The translations under genes and the position numbers were made by a program. A stretch of 64,000 bases of DNA from Diplonema japonicum. Its lineage: Eukaryota > Euglenozoa > Diplonemea > Diplonemida > Diplonemidae. Shown here piece by piece: positions 18,346 through 29,379 of this stretch. The notes beneath the pieces were generated by a model. The model was not told where the DNA came from. It ran no database searches and saw only the letters and a list, made by a program, of their open reading frames with translations. The stretch's first letter is position 1, and each line of letters opens with the position of its first letter. Where the stretch lies: assembly GCA_964019335.1 (NCBI GenBank), contig OZ025678.1, forward strand, positions 124,001-188,000, read 5' to 3'.

Positions 18346-21042
18346 ATGAACACTCTCCGTGTTGCCAGCCGCACCCTGAGGGCCTTCGCACCCCTTGCCA
18401 GGTCCACCGGTTTCGACCTCATGCAGGTGAGGACGAAGGTGACCTCCGCGAAGAAGGCCGCCCCCAAGAAGGTGGTGAAGAAGGTGAAGGCCGCCCCCAA
18501 GAAGGTGGCGAAGAAGGCTGTGAAGAAGGTGGTGAATAAGACCGCAAAGAAGGTGGTTGCCAAGAAGGTGAAGAAGGTTGTTAAGAAGGTGGTTGCCAAG
18601 AAGGCAAAGGTCGCGAAGAAGGTGTCCGCTGCCGCCAAGAAGAGGGTCGTGGCCGCCAAGAGGAAGGCCATCGCCAAGGCAGCTATCCAGAAGAGGAGGG
18701 CTCTTATCCTGAGGAAGAAGGCCGCTGCCCTGAAGAAGAGGCTCACCGCCCAGAAGAGGAAGGCTCTTGCCAAGGTCGCCGCCGCGAAGAAGAGGGCCAC
18801 TCTTACGAAGGCTGCCGCAAAAGCTAAGGTGCAGGCCAAGAAGGACGCTGTATGCACAAAAAAGGATTAACCCATAAAGGACCGCTATTTTTCGACTAAA
18901 AAGTCGATTTTGAACTTTTCGTTCAAATACCAAAATAAAATGGCGAGGGTGGAGTTAGAGGGTGTGTACCTATATTATTTTCACTACCCCTGGAGCGTGA
19001 AGCGGCCTGCATGTCAGCCCCAGACGCGCCCAAACTTTGGTGGTAGAGCATTTGAGAGAAACAACTCTTGCAAAGGGCACATGCTATCCAGAGGTTCCAT
19101 GGTTTCGGCAAGCAGCGCTTATACAGCGTGCGGGTGGGCTGGTTATTTTTTTTCCACCACTTATGGCCGTTCTTTGAACACAAGGTCCGAGGTGCCGCAG
19201 ATATGCGACTTGTCCAATTTAAACGTATTTCTATTTTCAAGAGGTTCTCAGGTGGTTTTTTAAGGTGTCGTTAATGTGAAAAAATTCGAAACAGGGCACA
19301 GGGCACGTTGCTACGTTGCAATCTCTGCACGAGAACATGGCCTGGGTGCGTTTTTTCTCTAATTTGTTGCACACAGTGCAATTCCGTGCCTTTTGCATCT
19401 TTTCAGGACACGTTAAAGGTGCACCCTTGGCACGTGAAGGTGCACCCTGAGGGGTAGGTATCTTAGGCTCCGGCGGGGAACACTTGATGTGGGTACCACC
19501 CTTTTGCGATGATGTTGTTTGACAAGATTTCTTTGCCACACACTTGCTGACACTGAATGGTATTCTGGGAGCAATTTCCGGGTTTCCTGATGGTCCCCAT
19601 GCAGCGGAAATCCGCATTGTAAATCCGTATCAACAATGGGACAAGCGAAAGCAGTTGTCAAAGACAATCCAGTAATTCTGGTGCTGATATTCGGTGAGCA
19701 GCTCTGCCTCTTTCCCCCGGGTGCCCGCGCCGGTACAAACAATCATGTTTAGAGTGTAACCGGTGTCTGATTTGCATTTTGAACCCATAACGCTTCCTCT
19801 TCTTCGGCTCACAAACAATGAACCCGACACGGCTTCTACAGCGTATGATGGTTCATCCACAGCAAGGTTTCGCTTGGGTACATACAGGGATGACCAAGAA
19901 GGAATCACAAGATTTATAAGATTGCGCCCGTTAGCCATTCTGTCTCCTTCTCCTCCACCAGGGGGCAACCCAAACCGCTTAGCGCATTATTTATAGGAGC
20001 CTGTTTCTTTCCATTACCGTACTGAAATATTGTGAATATGGGGTATCTGTGAGTTCATCCTGTGCCCAGTAGACCTTGATATCTGTCTTGATTATGAGCC
20101 CTGTAAGTATCCAAAGGCCTCTATACCACTCGAATGGCTTGCTGCCCACCCCACGATAGCCTTTTAGAGCCGCAGGAGTGAAAAACAACTCAAAGTACAG
20201 GACAAACCCCCTGCTGGAGGGCCGCCCTATCAAAAACAAAGGAAAAACCTCCAGCCCGTTGAGGCCCACTACTGGTACACTTGGACCTGGCACCTTGCGA
20301 AATATTTTCCTCCCCACCTTGATTTTGTCATCCCATTCCATATCCGGGATATCCCCATCATCCGGTGACACTGACCCTTCTTCAGAAGTACTTTCGGCAC
20401 TACTCCTTATGGGGTGTAAAAAAAACAATGTCTGTGCCACTATTTTTTTTCTCCCCTTGCAGTTTGGATGCAAAAATTTACGGGCGATTTAGCATTCAGT
20501 ATAAAAAAAGTCGCGCAATAAGGCCCCTCTTTAAAGAGTGGGCGTGCAGAGCACTAAAAATGCCTTAGCAGAATTTAAAAAAAAAAATTTAGCTGAATAT
20601 TCAGCTCCGGTCCTTTATGGGTTAAAAAAAAACGCATTTTTACATCCAACACACAGGTGAAGGCAAAGAAGGCAAAGATCGCTTCCTCTGGCCCCGTGTC
20701 GGCGAGGACTCTGTTCGTCAAGCAGCAGGCTGGGAAGGGAATGTCCTTCAAGCAGGTGAACGAGAAGTTCAACACTCTTGGTGCCTCTGAGAAGCAGGCC
20801 CTTGTGAACCAGGCCCAGAAGAACCTTGCAAAGAGGAACGAGATCAGGAAGAGCCTGAAGAAGGTATGTTATCTTGGCAGTCATCACAACTTACAACTTA
20901 ACAGCCGGCCACCAAGTACGCCCTCTTTGTGAAGAAGAACTTCGCCACCGCCTACGAGTCTGCCAAGAAGCAGACCAGCGACAAGAAGGTGGCCTTCAAG
21001 CTGGCGGTCCAGACCCTGGCTGCGCAGTACAAGAAGCAGTAA
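18346..21042 (+). CDS. KAP-like mitochondrial HMG-box protein, copy E (intron 1 holds a piggyBac)
   Basis: Exons 18346..18849, 20657..20863 and 20905..21042; 282 residues. The usual presequence (MNTLRVASRTLRAFAPL) is followed by an uninterrupted Lys/Ala/Val domain to residue 168. Exons 2 and 3 are the MSFKQVNEKF variant and are nearly identical to copy A. Intron 1 is 1807 nt because a 1751-bp piggyBac element sits at a TTAA in the normal short family intron. Splice donor (GTATGCAC) and acceptor (CCAACACACAG) are intact, so splicing across the element is possible, but the added length could lower expression. If the intron is not removed, exon 1 would end shortly after codon 168 (TAA at 18868). 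Confidence 0.8.
18871..20621 (-). mobile_element. piggyBac-family transposon inserted in a KAP-like intron
   Basis: The element is flanked by TTAA on both sides (18867-18870 and 20622-20625) and has perfect 14-bp inverted ends starting CCCATAAAGGACCG, the piggyBac hallmark (TTAA target, CCC start). Subterminal palindromes follow on each side: CGACTAAAAAGTCG near 18893 and AGCTGAATATTCAGCT at 20591-20606. The interior carries a decayed minus-strand transposase. Comparison with the empty introns of copies F and I shows that only the element plus one TTAA were added. Confidence 0.93.
19237..20473 (-). pseudogene. Decayed piggyBac transposase
   Basis: Read on the minus strand, three frames carry consecutive parts of a DDE_Tnp_1_7 (piggyBac) transposase. 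The N-terminal part (20473-19991) has YWAQDELTDTPYSQYFSTVM. The middle (19968-19630) has KRNLAVDEPSYAVEAV with the first catalytic Asp (VDE) and YWIVFDNCF with the second. The C-terminal part (19617-19237) is a Cys-rich zinc-binding tail (CTVCNKLEKKRTQAMFSC..C..CPVPCFEFFH). Frames change between segments and the region around the third catalytic Asp appears deleted. It cannot encode an active transposase. Confidence 0.82.
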
Positions 21043-21228
21043 TAGTAGAGGATACAACTCCCTAGCGAACGAGACAGTTCCTTCCCTTCCAACTACACCC
21101 CCTTTCTAGAACGTTTAGATAATAAGGCATTGTAAGTTATACGTTTTACCCTGTTATCCCACCTTTCTACTCCCCACACAGAGAACCTTAACTCTTTTAT
21201 ATAAAAAAATCCCCCCCAAAAAACTAAA

Positions 21229-22347
21229 ATGAACACTCTCCGTATTGCCAGCCGCACCCTGAGGGCCTTCGCGCCTCTTGCCAGGTCCACCGGTTTCGAC
21301 CTCATGCAGGTGAGGACGAAGGTGACCTCCGCGAAGAAGGCCGCCCCCAAGAAGGTGGTGAAGAAGGTGAAGGCCGCCCCCAAGAAGGTGGCGAAGAAGG
21401 CTGTGAAGAAGGTGGTGAAGAAGACAGCAAAGAAGGTGGTTGCCAAGAAGGTGAAGAAGGTTGTTAAGAAGGTGGTTGCCAAGAAGGCAAAGGTCGCGAA
21501 GAAGGTGTCCGCTGCCGCCAAGAAGAGGGTTGCTGCCGCCAAGAAGAGGGATGTCGCTGCCAAGAAGAAGGCCATCGTCCAGAAGAAGAAGATCGCCGCC
21601 CTGAAGAAGAAGGCCGCCAAGGCCGCCCTCATTAAGAGGAGGGCCGCTGTCCTGAGGAAGAAGACCGCTGCCAAGGCAGCCATCCTGAAGAAGAAGGCTC
21701 TTATCCAGAAGAAGAGGGCCGTCGCCAAGGCAGCCATCCTGAAGAAGAAGATCGCCGCCCAGAAGAAGAAGGCCGCCGCCCAGAAGAAGAGGGCCGCCGC
21801 CAAGGCAGCCATCCTGAAGAAGAAAGCCACCGCCAAAGCCAAAGTGCAGGCCGCCAAGGCCAAGGTGCAGGCCGCAAAAGCCAAGGTGCAGGCCAAGAAG
21901 GACGCTGTATGCACAAAAAAGGGGTTTAAAAAAAAAACGCATTTTTACATCCAACACACAGGTGAAGGCGAAGAAGGCAAAGATCGCTTCCTCTGGCCCC
22001 GTGTCGGCGAGGACTCTGTTCATGAAGCAGCAGGCTGGGAAGGGAATGTCCTTCAAGCAGGTGAACGAGAAGTACAACACTCTTGGTGCCTCTGAGAAGC
22101 AGGCCCTTGTGAACCAGGCCCAGGAGAACCTTGCAAAGAGGAACGAGATCAGGAAGAGCCTGAAGAAGGTATGTTATCTTGGCAGTCATCACAACTTACA
22201 ACTTAACAGCCGGCCACCAAGTACACCCTCTTTGTGAAGAAGAACTTCGCCACCGCCTACGAGTCTGCCAAGAAGCAGACCAACGACAAGAAGGTGGCCT
22301 TCAAGCTGGCGACCAGGACCGTGGCCGCCCAGTACAAGAAGCAGTAA
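21229..22347 (+). CDS. KAP-like mitochondrial HMG-box protein, copy F
   Basis: Exons 21229..21906, 21962..22168 and 22210..22347; 340 residues. The presequence matches copy B. The Lys/Ala-rich domain runs from about residue 33 to 226 and contains tandem units such as AKAAILKKKALIQKKRAV and repeated KAKVQAA at its end. Exon 2 has slight changes (LFMKQQAGKG, NEKYNTLG). Exon 3 starts PATKYTLFVKKNF. Intron 1 is 55 nt and is the empty counterpart of the piggyBac-bearing intron of copy E. The upstream 186-bp spacer matches those before copies B and J. DNA binding through electrostatic contacts plus HMG-like folds is inferred. Confidence 0.87.
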
Positions 22348-22463
22348 TAGTAGAGGATACAACTCCCTAGCGAACGAGACAGTTCCTTCCCTTCCAACTA
22401 CACCCCCTTTCTAGAACGTTTAGATAATAAGGCATTACACTGTTATCCCACCTTTCTACTAAC

Positions 22464-23139
22464 CAAGGCCGCCCTCATTAAGAGGAGGGCCGCTGTCCTG
22501 AGGAAGAAGACCGCTGCCAAGGCAGCCATCCTGAAGAAGGAGGTCGCTGCCCAGAAGAAGAGGGCCGCCGCCAAGGCAGCCATCCTGAAGAAGAAGGACG
22601 CTGCCCTGAAGAAGAAGGCCTCCGCCCTGAAGAAGAAGGCCGCCGCCAAGGCCAAGGTGCAGGCCGCAAAAGCCAAGGTGCAGGCCAAGAAGGACGCTGT
22701 ATGCACAAAAAAGGGGTTTAAAAAAAAACGCATTTTTACATCCAACACACAGGTGAAGGCAAAGAAGGCAAAGATCGCTTCCTCTGGCCCCGTGTCGGCG
22801 AGGACTCTGTTCCTCAAGCAGCAGGCTGGCAAGGGAATGAACCTCAAGCAGATGAGCGAGAAGTTCAACACTCTTGGTGCCTCTGAGAAGCAGGCCCTTG
22901 TGAACCAGGCCCAGAAGAACCTTGCAAAGAGGAACGAGATCAGGAAGAGCCTGAAGAAGGTATGTTATCTTTGGCAGTCATCACAACTTACAACTTAACA
23001 GCCGGCCACCAAGTACGCCCTCTTTGTGAAGAAGAACTTCGCCACCGCCTACGAGTCTGCCAAGAAGCAGACCAACGACAAGAAGGCGGCCTTCAAGCTG
23101 GCGGTCCAGACCCTGGCCGCCCAGTACAAAAAGCAGTAA
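22464..23139 (+). pseudogene. 5'-truncated KAP-like copy G
   Basis: The leader of the family ends abruptly (TTTCTACTAACC at about 22455) and continues directly inside the Lys/Ala repeat region. The start codon, presequence and first part of the basic domain are therefore missing. The remaining exon 1 piece ends at 22698; exons 2 (22753..22959) and 3 (23002..23139) are intact, MNLKQMSEKF variant, with family introns. No in-frame ATG precedes the repeat region. It looks like the product of unequal exchange joining the leader of one copy to the repeats of another. Without a presequence any product should not reach the organelle. It could also be an assembly collapse. Confidence 0.72.
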
Positions 23140-23188
23140 AGAGTGATTTCAAATAATTAGAGTTAATAAGAGTTATAAACGAAAGAAG

Positions 23189-23259
23189 AGCTCAAAGTTT
23201 GTAAATAGAGGCGAAGTGAGGCGATGGAGCTGAGGAGTCCCCCTCCTTTGCTTTGAGCT
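23189..23259 (+). other. Conserved 3' hairpin element of KAP-like genes (copy 2)
   Basis: Same element as after copies B, J and L. Here AGCTCAAAG pairs perfectly with CTTTGAGCT at the end, and the loop contains GAGTCCCCCTCC. It lies 50 nt after the stop of truncated copy G. Confidence 0.58.
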
Positions 23260-23820
23260 GCATTTAAGTAAACGAAACTCTTTTTTTATTTTATTTTATT
23301 TTTGAACACGACGCAAGAGACGTGGACTGGTCACATTCAGTGCTGGAGCACCCTACGTTGCGCTGCCCAGACGGAGAAGGGTATTGTGCCGAGAACAACT
23401 ACCTGACGACCTCACCAACACGTCCCTTGGAAAAAGCGATTATTTTCTTGATTTTTTTTTATTGTTGTTTTAGCAAGCTCCTGCTAGCTGTTTTGCTATA
23501 TTTTCTTCTTCTTCTTTTTTTTTTTTTTTTTTTTCTTCTTCTTTCCCCCCCCACGCTGCACACTTAACGGCAAATAGTGTTGCGACCAAAGCCCCATTTT
23601 TTTTTTGACTTTTACTCTTTTATTTGTTTTATTCGTTTCTTTGTTTCTTTTTTTATTATTATTTATTATTAGTCTATCAATCATTGACCTCCTAACCTTT
23701 TCGGCCACACCACGCCCCTTTGCCCCTCTCTCCTGCGACTGGTTCGGCTCCCCGACCGAAAACAATCATCTGATCTACTCGTTGGCAATAATCCACCTCC
23801 CGCGGGCACATTTCCTCATT

Positions 23821-26800
23821 ATGAAAAGGTCGAAGCGGTCCATTGCGCGAGAAGCGAGGAAACGGCTCATGACACACGGTGACGTCCACCCCAATCCGGG
23901 GCCCGAGAAGGGGAAGAAGGAAATCACTATTATCTCTGTGAACGTGACGAACCTCCCAAATCAGCTGAACAGGGTCAAACTACAGGAGTTTGACGTGATT
24001 TGCCTGCAAGAGACCGCCCTTACGCAAGCGGGGCAATGGATGATGGACAAGGAAGCGAAGCAAGACGTTTTCCTAAAAGAACACCGTCTCTTTTGGGGAC
24101 CCCCACAACAAGGGAAGGTGTCAAAAGGTGCAGAATCCCCCTCAATCGCCCAAAGAGGAGGCGTGGGAATTATGGTGAACAAGCAACTGACAGCTAAGAA
24201 GGAATCCTCCCTTTTCGAGGACCACAACACCAACTCGCGAAGGGTACATGTAAGAGTCGCGATTGGGAAACGTGACTGGTTACACATTATCACCCTCTAC
24301 TGCCAGGTAAGCGACGGCTCCAGACACGCCAAGAGAAATAGGGAGGCGCTAATATCCGACACCCTACAGAGATCGGCTCAGCTGGGGGACGTTCCGGTCA
24401 TTGTGACAGGAGACTTCAACACGACGATAATGGACTCCCCGGTCCTCTCGCACGCCCTCTCTCAACATTGGACAGACGCTTCGAACAAAATATCGCGCCT
24501 ACATGGAACACAAGCCCCTCCTACCTTCGTAACTGCAACAGCGAAGACGAGGCCAGACTACATCTTGGTGAACAAGACAGCAGCGATGGCGCTGACCGAC
24601 TGCCAGACTCTGGACATTGGCGTACCCTCACACCGCGCACTAGTAATTAGAATCGATATGCCGAGATTCTACGAGCCCTCACTCCAGTACAGTATACCCA
24701 AGAAGATCATCCCTCTCCATGACTCCCGGAACCGCGCTCCGTACAGCGACATTCTCCCTACTTTGAGATCCCTGAAAGACAACGGGGACCTGGATGCAGC
24801 TTTCTTAGAGCTTTCTTCTGCTTGCGAGAAACACCTTTTGAGTGGAACGGCGCAGCTGGAGAATTCGATCTACTCTGGCAGAGGCGTGATTAATACCCCC
24901 AGCATGCGGAGGACGGCGGCTCCGTCTACGATGACAGCATTTGGGGCAGTCTCTAAAAAGTACCTAACACTTGAGAAAATCCGGCAGAGTGCAGCCGCTA
25001 TTGTGCGGAGAGTCCCACTGTTGAAAGACCCGGCCCTGCCGTATGACCTACGCAAGAGCTGGGACAATATTAAGGCAAAGGCAATTAAGATCCTACGGTT
25101 CCACCCGGAAACCTTCTCCGAGGGTAACATCGTCAAGGAAGCAGACCTGATTCGGGAGAACGTTACGGCACGACAACGGAACATGGACATCGCTTCGAAG
25201 ATCCTGCGCAACGTGAAGGCACGGAGGGATCTGAACTCGGGTTTCTCGGTGAACCGGAGCGCGATTATGCAATTTGTGACGGACAAGCCAAATAGAGAGC
25301 TAGTTGCAGCAAACACGAACGGTACCCTCTCGACCTCAGTCGAAGAGATAGACCAAGCCTTCAGGTCGGCATGGCGCCACATCTTCCGCAAATACGAGGA
25401 CCACCCTGAGCCGAGTTTTGATTCTTTTGAGGAAACTTTTGGGTCGCAGATCACCCACCACCCCATGGTCGACCTCGCGATCACGCTAGAAGACCTGCGA
25501 AGAGTGCTGAGTAAGAAGGAGAAACAGGAATGCGCTGGGATCGATGGATGGAGGCTCTGCGAACGCCCACTTACCAGATGCCCTGCTAGAGGGATTCATC
25601 TTCCTATACAACTGGATTGAGGATGAGGGACGATGGCCAAAGGCAGTCCTGACCGCGCTTGTTACGATGATCCCGAAAGGAGAATCCGAAGAGCCGCTAG
25701 ATCACAGACCTATTACTGTATCGAGCGCATTCTATCGGCTCTGGGCTGGCGCACGACTACCAGCCATCCTCGAATGGCAAGAGGAGTGGATTACTCCGCT
25801 CCAATTCGGCTTCAGACCGGAACACAGCACAGATGACCTCCTCGCGAAGGTCTGCACCAGTGTGGAGTTGGCAAAAGTATCTGGCAACCACCTTTGGGGT
25901 CTCTCGGTCGACTTCAAGAAATGCTTTGACTCTGTCCCCCACGCACTCACGTTCGAACTGGTCGATCGGTTAGGCCTAAGCCAGCTCATCCTGAGACCGA
26001 TCAAGGCCATCTACTCTGACCTAATCCGCCGCCTACGTTTCCCCGTGGGAGTAGGTGCTCCATTCCGAACCACGAATGGAATACTCCAGGGATGCCCGAT
26101 CTCGCCCGTTTTCATCAACGCAATCCTTGCCATCTTCACCAAGAAATGTACGGCAAATCCAAGAAACGCACACCCAGTGTCATATGCAGACGACCTTAAC
26201 TTCACGTCAATTACCTCGGAGGCCGCGGTTCAGCGTTCCGTAAATCTACTAGGCAGCCTTTGCAAGCTCACGGGGATGACCGTACACCCGAAGAAGACCA
26301 GGTCATTTGGAACGAAACCCAAATACCGGGGGAATGTGAAGTTGAACGGAGAGACCTTTGCCACGACCAGTAGTCTGCAAATCTTAGGGGTACAAATCTA
26401 CTTCCAGCCGAGCAGGAGGGATAACTCGAGGGTCCACAAAGCCCTGGCCGAAATAGAACGCCTCGCCTCAACTAGGCTATACCACGATCGCAAGGTACGG
26501 ATCATCGCAGAGAACATCCTGCCATCCGCCTTCTACGGCATCCTGTTCGACCCGATCCCGGACTCTTGGCTGGAGAAATTGAAGAAGCGGATCACTCTTT
26601 GCGTCTGGGGTGCCCGCAACCCAATGCGCTCCTCCAGCGCCCTGCTGGGAATTGCCCATAAGGGACACACCCTGGACCCGTACTCTACTGCGATCTACAA
26701 GGCCATCTCTACTCTGGGACGACTTTGCACACGACATTCGAACAAGTCCCTTTTCATATCATGCTGGGAAGCGTACAGGAGAGCAAGGGATCAAGGCTCT

Positions 26801-27988
26801 CCATCATTTCCGATGGGACCATTTGCCAATGCAGACCTATGGCTCCGAGAAATAGGGTCAAGGTGGAAGGACTTCCAGACGAAGATACCGCAAGGCAAAC
26901 AGCTCCTGAAACACGAGATCAGGACGCTGCTGAAAGCCAAACTACGTGAGGATCTGGCCGAAGAGCGAGACACCTACCAGGGGGTCGAAACAGGCATTGA
27001 CGAGGAGAAAACGAACTTCCTCCACAACGAGGTGACGACCACCAACCCACAGAAAGCAAGGAGGATACTTTGTGCCATTGCGGGCGCGATGCTTCCCCTA
27101 CACCCCAGAGCTTACGGCGACATGAACGGCTCACATACGAAATGCCTGGGGTGTGGCACACCATATAACATTGGGAACGGGACCAGCTCCCTACTACAAC
27201 ATACGATCTGGCAATGCCCAGCGCACGCCGACTGCAGAACGACCAACACTGACCGCATTCGGCTGGTGCAAGACCACGTCAGCTGGCCAAGCTGCGCCCG
27301 ACTACACGGCATTATTACCTCTGATATGGACATAAGCCTGACAAGTGTCAAGGAACTACACCTGATGTTTGCGGAAATTGCGGGGAAACTCGAGAGCCTG
27401 CACACCGAGAAGCAGGTCAGATACGACAATCTGCACTTCTGGAAAAGACCATTCCAACCGGGAAACCTATTAGAACCGAAATCCCTCATTTGGTATCACA
27501 AGCACGGGCTGGGGAAGAAGTACTTCCCGGGGCTGATCCCGTTTGTCCTCAAATGGCTGAGTGCCCTGAAATGGGGCAAGGATGGAGGGCAAGTGTCCAA
27601 GGCGGAGCTTGCTGTCGACTTCATAGCAACGGAGAGAATCCACATGGGTGGTGAAGACCTGGCATGCTGGGCTAGGAAAATCGGAAGAATCCTCAACGTC
27701 CTGGACAGGGCACACAGAACAGGAACGGGGAATCACCTGATTCCAGCAGAAACTAAGAAGTCAGTACACTCACTGCGTACCCTGGGGCTCCACAGCCATT
27801 CCATCATTGGATACTCCACTCGTCCGGTCTTCGCGTCCCCGAAGGCAACCCACCCGATCCTAGAGGAGCAACTGCGAACGCATTGCATCCTCAACAACTC
27901 GCTAGTCGGTTTCACGCCCAAGCTGCTGATGAGATACTACGACGGGCCTAAGGCACTACCACGACAGAAGGGATCAAACACTAGATGA
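23821..27988 (+). pseudogene. LINE polyprotein: 2A-like leader, endonuclease, reverse transcriptase (frameshifted)
   Basis: From the first ATG (23821) the frame encodes a short basic leader ending in a 2A-like motif. An exonuclease-endonuclease-phosphatase domain follows, with CLQET, VTGDFNTT, RPDYILV and GVPSHRAL. This frame ends at 25620. The overlapping +1 frame (from about 25544 to 27988) carries the reverse transcriptase: LTALVTMIPK, FGFRPEHSTDDLL, VDFKKCFDSVPH, GILQGCPISPVF and the catalytic VSYADDLNF. Near the C-terminus is a zinc-knuckle-like motif (CLGCGTPYN...HTIWQCPAH). The switch between frames lies around 25550-25565, within GIDGW...LPDALLEGF. No slippery site is visible, so a one-base insertion (or sequencing error) is most likely. 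Apart from that the frames are open, implying a young copy. Confidence 0.85.
23878..23904 (+). other. 2A-like ribosome-skipping motif (GDVHPNPGP)
   Basis: Residues 20-28 from the first Met of the LINE protein read GDVHPNPGP, matching the D-V-x-x-N-P-G-P core at which 2A peptides cause ribosomes to skip a peptide bond. Similar motifs are known at the N-terminus of trypanosome L1Tc/ingi elements and of animal CR1/L2-like LINEs. The canonical Glu after Asp-Val is His here, and the upstream leader is only about 27 residues and very basic, so activity is uncertain. Confidence 0.75.
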
Positions 27989-28041
27989 GTTGATTGTCGT
28001 TAGGCGATCCTGTCACATACTGCAGGTTCCCTTCAAAGACA

Positions 28042-28074
<33 letters not shown>

Positions 28075-28110
28075 AAGCGATGACCAAATAGTGAGAGGGG
28101 GCGGGAGGTT

Positions 28111-29379
28111 ATGGAAATGGAAGGTGACCCCAACTGGGAGAAGAAGATCGTTGATTTTTATACAGAGCATAACCCTAGTAAGGTGAGCCATGTAAGTGCC
28201 CTACTAAAGCGATTTGAGGGCCAAGAGGCTGAACTGTGGGACGCGCTACGAGACAAATACCAGTCTGCAATGAAGCAAGACGACGAAACGGAGCTGCACT
28301 CCCCTGCAAGGGTCAGAGTCAGGTCCAAGCCAGGCCTGAGTGATCACTTTATAACAACAGTAAGCAGGGCCACCTTGGATCACCCTCTGGGTCTCACCTT
28401 TTCCGGTACCATGATAACTGCTGTTGAACCAGGCTCACCAGCGGACTCTGCAGGCCTCGCTCCAGAAATGACGATTTTAACCATCGACTCTGTCCCTCTT
28501 GAGGGCAACGCTGTTGGCGAAGCGATTGCAAGTGCAGGGGAAACCTTTACCCTGTCAGTGAGGCGGGCAACACGACCGAAAACACCCGAAGCTGGAAGGG
28601 TATGCAAGGAGGGGACAAGCAAAACAACACAAAAAATCAGATCAAAATGACCGTGGCCAGCCAAAACAAGGAAAAACAAACAGCGAAGGAAGACACTACG
28701 GTATTTACCCCCCCCCCCCCCCCCCCCCCCCTTATTTTAAAAAAAGTGGGCGCAACGAGATTTCTGGCCACCACCGGAACCGAAGTTCGTGGCGAAAAAA
28801 GGATGGAAATCGATGTCGCCGTCACCGGGCAGGAAGGGGTACAGTGCTACTCCAAAACGTGGAAGCGAGTCGGCTTCACCCGAGCCGCACGCACATGAAG
28901 CCCCAGCCGCACAAACATCTGCCCAAACACCAGAAACCTTAACACCAAGGAGCAGGTTCAAAGCACAGAGGAAACCGTCTGTCCCCGTGTTGTCTGGAAT
29001 GAAGAGTAATGAGCGGCAGCAATCACAACCCCGGGACGCCATGGCTGAGCTGCACACAGCATCAAACATTCGTTGTAAAGATTCAGAACAAATCAACACC
29101 GGGAATTGGGTATCCGTAATGACGCCAGGACTACGAGGACCTCTCACAGCTACTGAAAAATTCGAACTTTCCCTACAAGAAAAGGGGGAGCGGAGGAGGT
29201 CTGTCAACGAACACACGCGGAAGATAAAAGCCGAGGAGGAAAAACTGCTGCACATAGAGGAGAGGATCCTACGAGAGGACGCCGAGCGGGCGAAGAGACT
29301 GGAGTCGAAAATCGCTGAATGGGAGGACCTCATGGCTAAGAAAGAGCATGTTAGGAAGCAGAGAATGCGCCTGTCTTAG
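28111..29379 (+). CDS. PDZ-domain protein with C-terminal coiled coil
   Basis: Two exons, 28111..28599 and 28747..29379, give 373 residues; the 147-nt intron contains a C run of about 20. The N-terminus WEKKIVDFYTEHNPSKVSHV, then LLKRFEGQEAELWDALRDKY, is a motif I associate with many protist proteins (the FY..HNP.K...V..LL..Y.G.E..L...L..KY module, frequent in kinetoplastids). A PDZ domain follows (about residues 85-155): HPLGLTFSG, ITAVEPGSPADSAGL, MTILTIDSVPL. The C-terminal third is a Glu/Lys/Arg-rich coiled coil ending RKQRMRLS. PDZ domains bind C-terminal peptides; a scaffold role is likely. The acceptor (AAAAAAAG, A-rich) was chosen because it keeps the frame. Confidence 0.83.

Larger units (their letters stand above)
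23605..28043 (+). mobile_element. Non-LTR retrotransposon (LINE) with endonuclease and reverse transcriptase
   Basis: One long plus-strand element encoding an apurinic-endonuclease-like domain followed by reverse transcriptase and a C-terminal Cys/His motif. Exact ends are not defined. The 5' boundary is somewhere after the copy G 3' element (23260) and before 23821. The 3' boundary is between the stop at 27988 and the T run at 28045-28069. No terminal repeats are visible, as expected for a LINE. It sits between the two KAP-like clusters. Confidence 0.85.

Noticed and set aside
21229-21906. Regular repeats in exon 1 of KAP-like genes considered as CRISPR-like or satellite DNA
   Set aside because: Units are imperfect, in frame, of variable length and without spacers; they encode Lys/Ala repeats. 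The genome is eukaryotic.
21093-22080. Long minus-strand frames opposite the KAP-like genes (also at 45652-46540, 46859-47810 and 53371-53901)
   Set aside because: They are antisense shadows: AAG/GCC-rich exon 1 codons read backwards as CTT/GGC and stay open. Translations are repetitive Ala/Phe/Leu/Gly strings with no domain, and they cross family introns.
23605-23820. Hydrophobic N-terminal extension of the LINE protein
   Set aside because: It begins at a non-ATG codon and is mostly T-run translation; the first ATG is 23821, shortly before the 2A-like motif.
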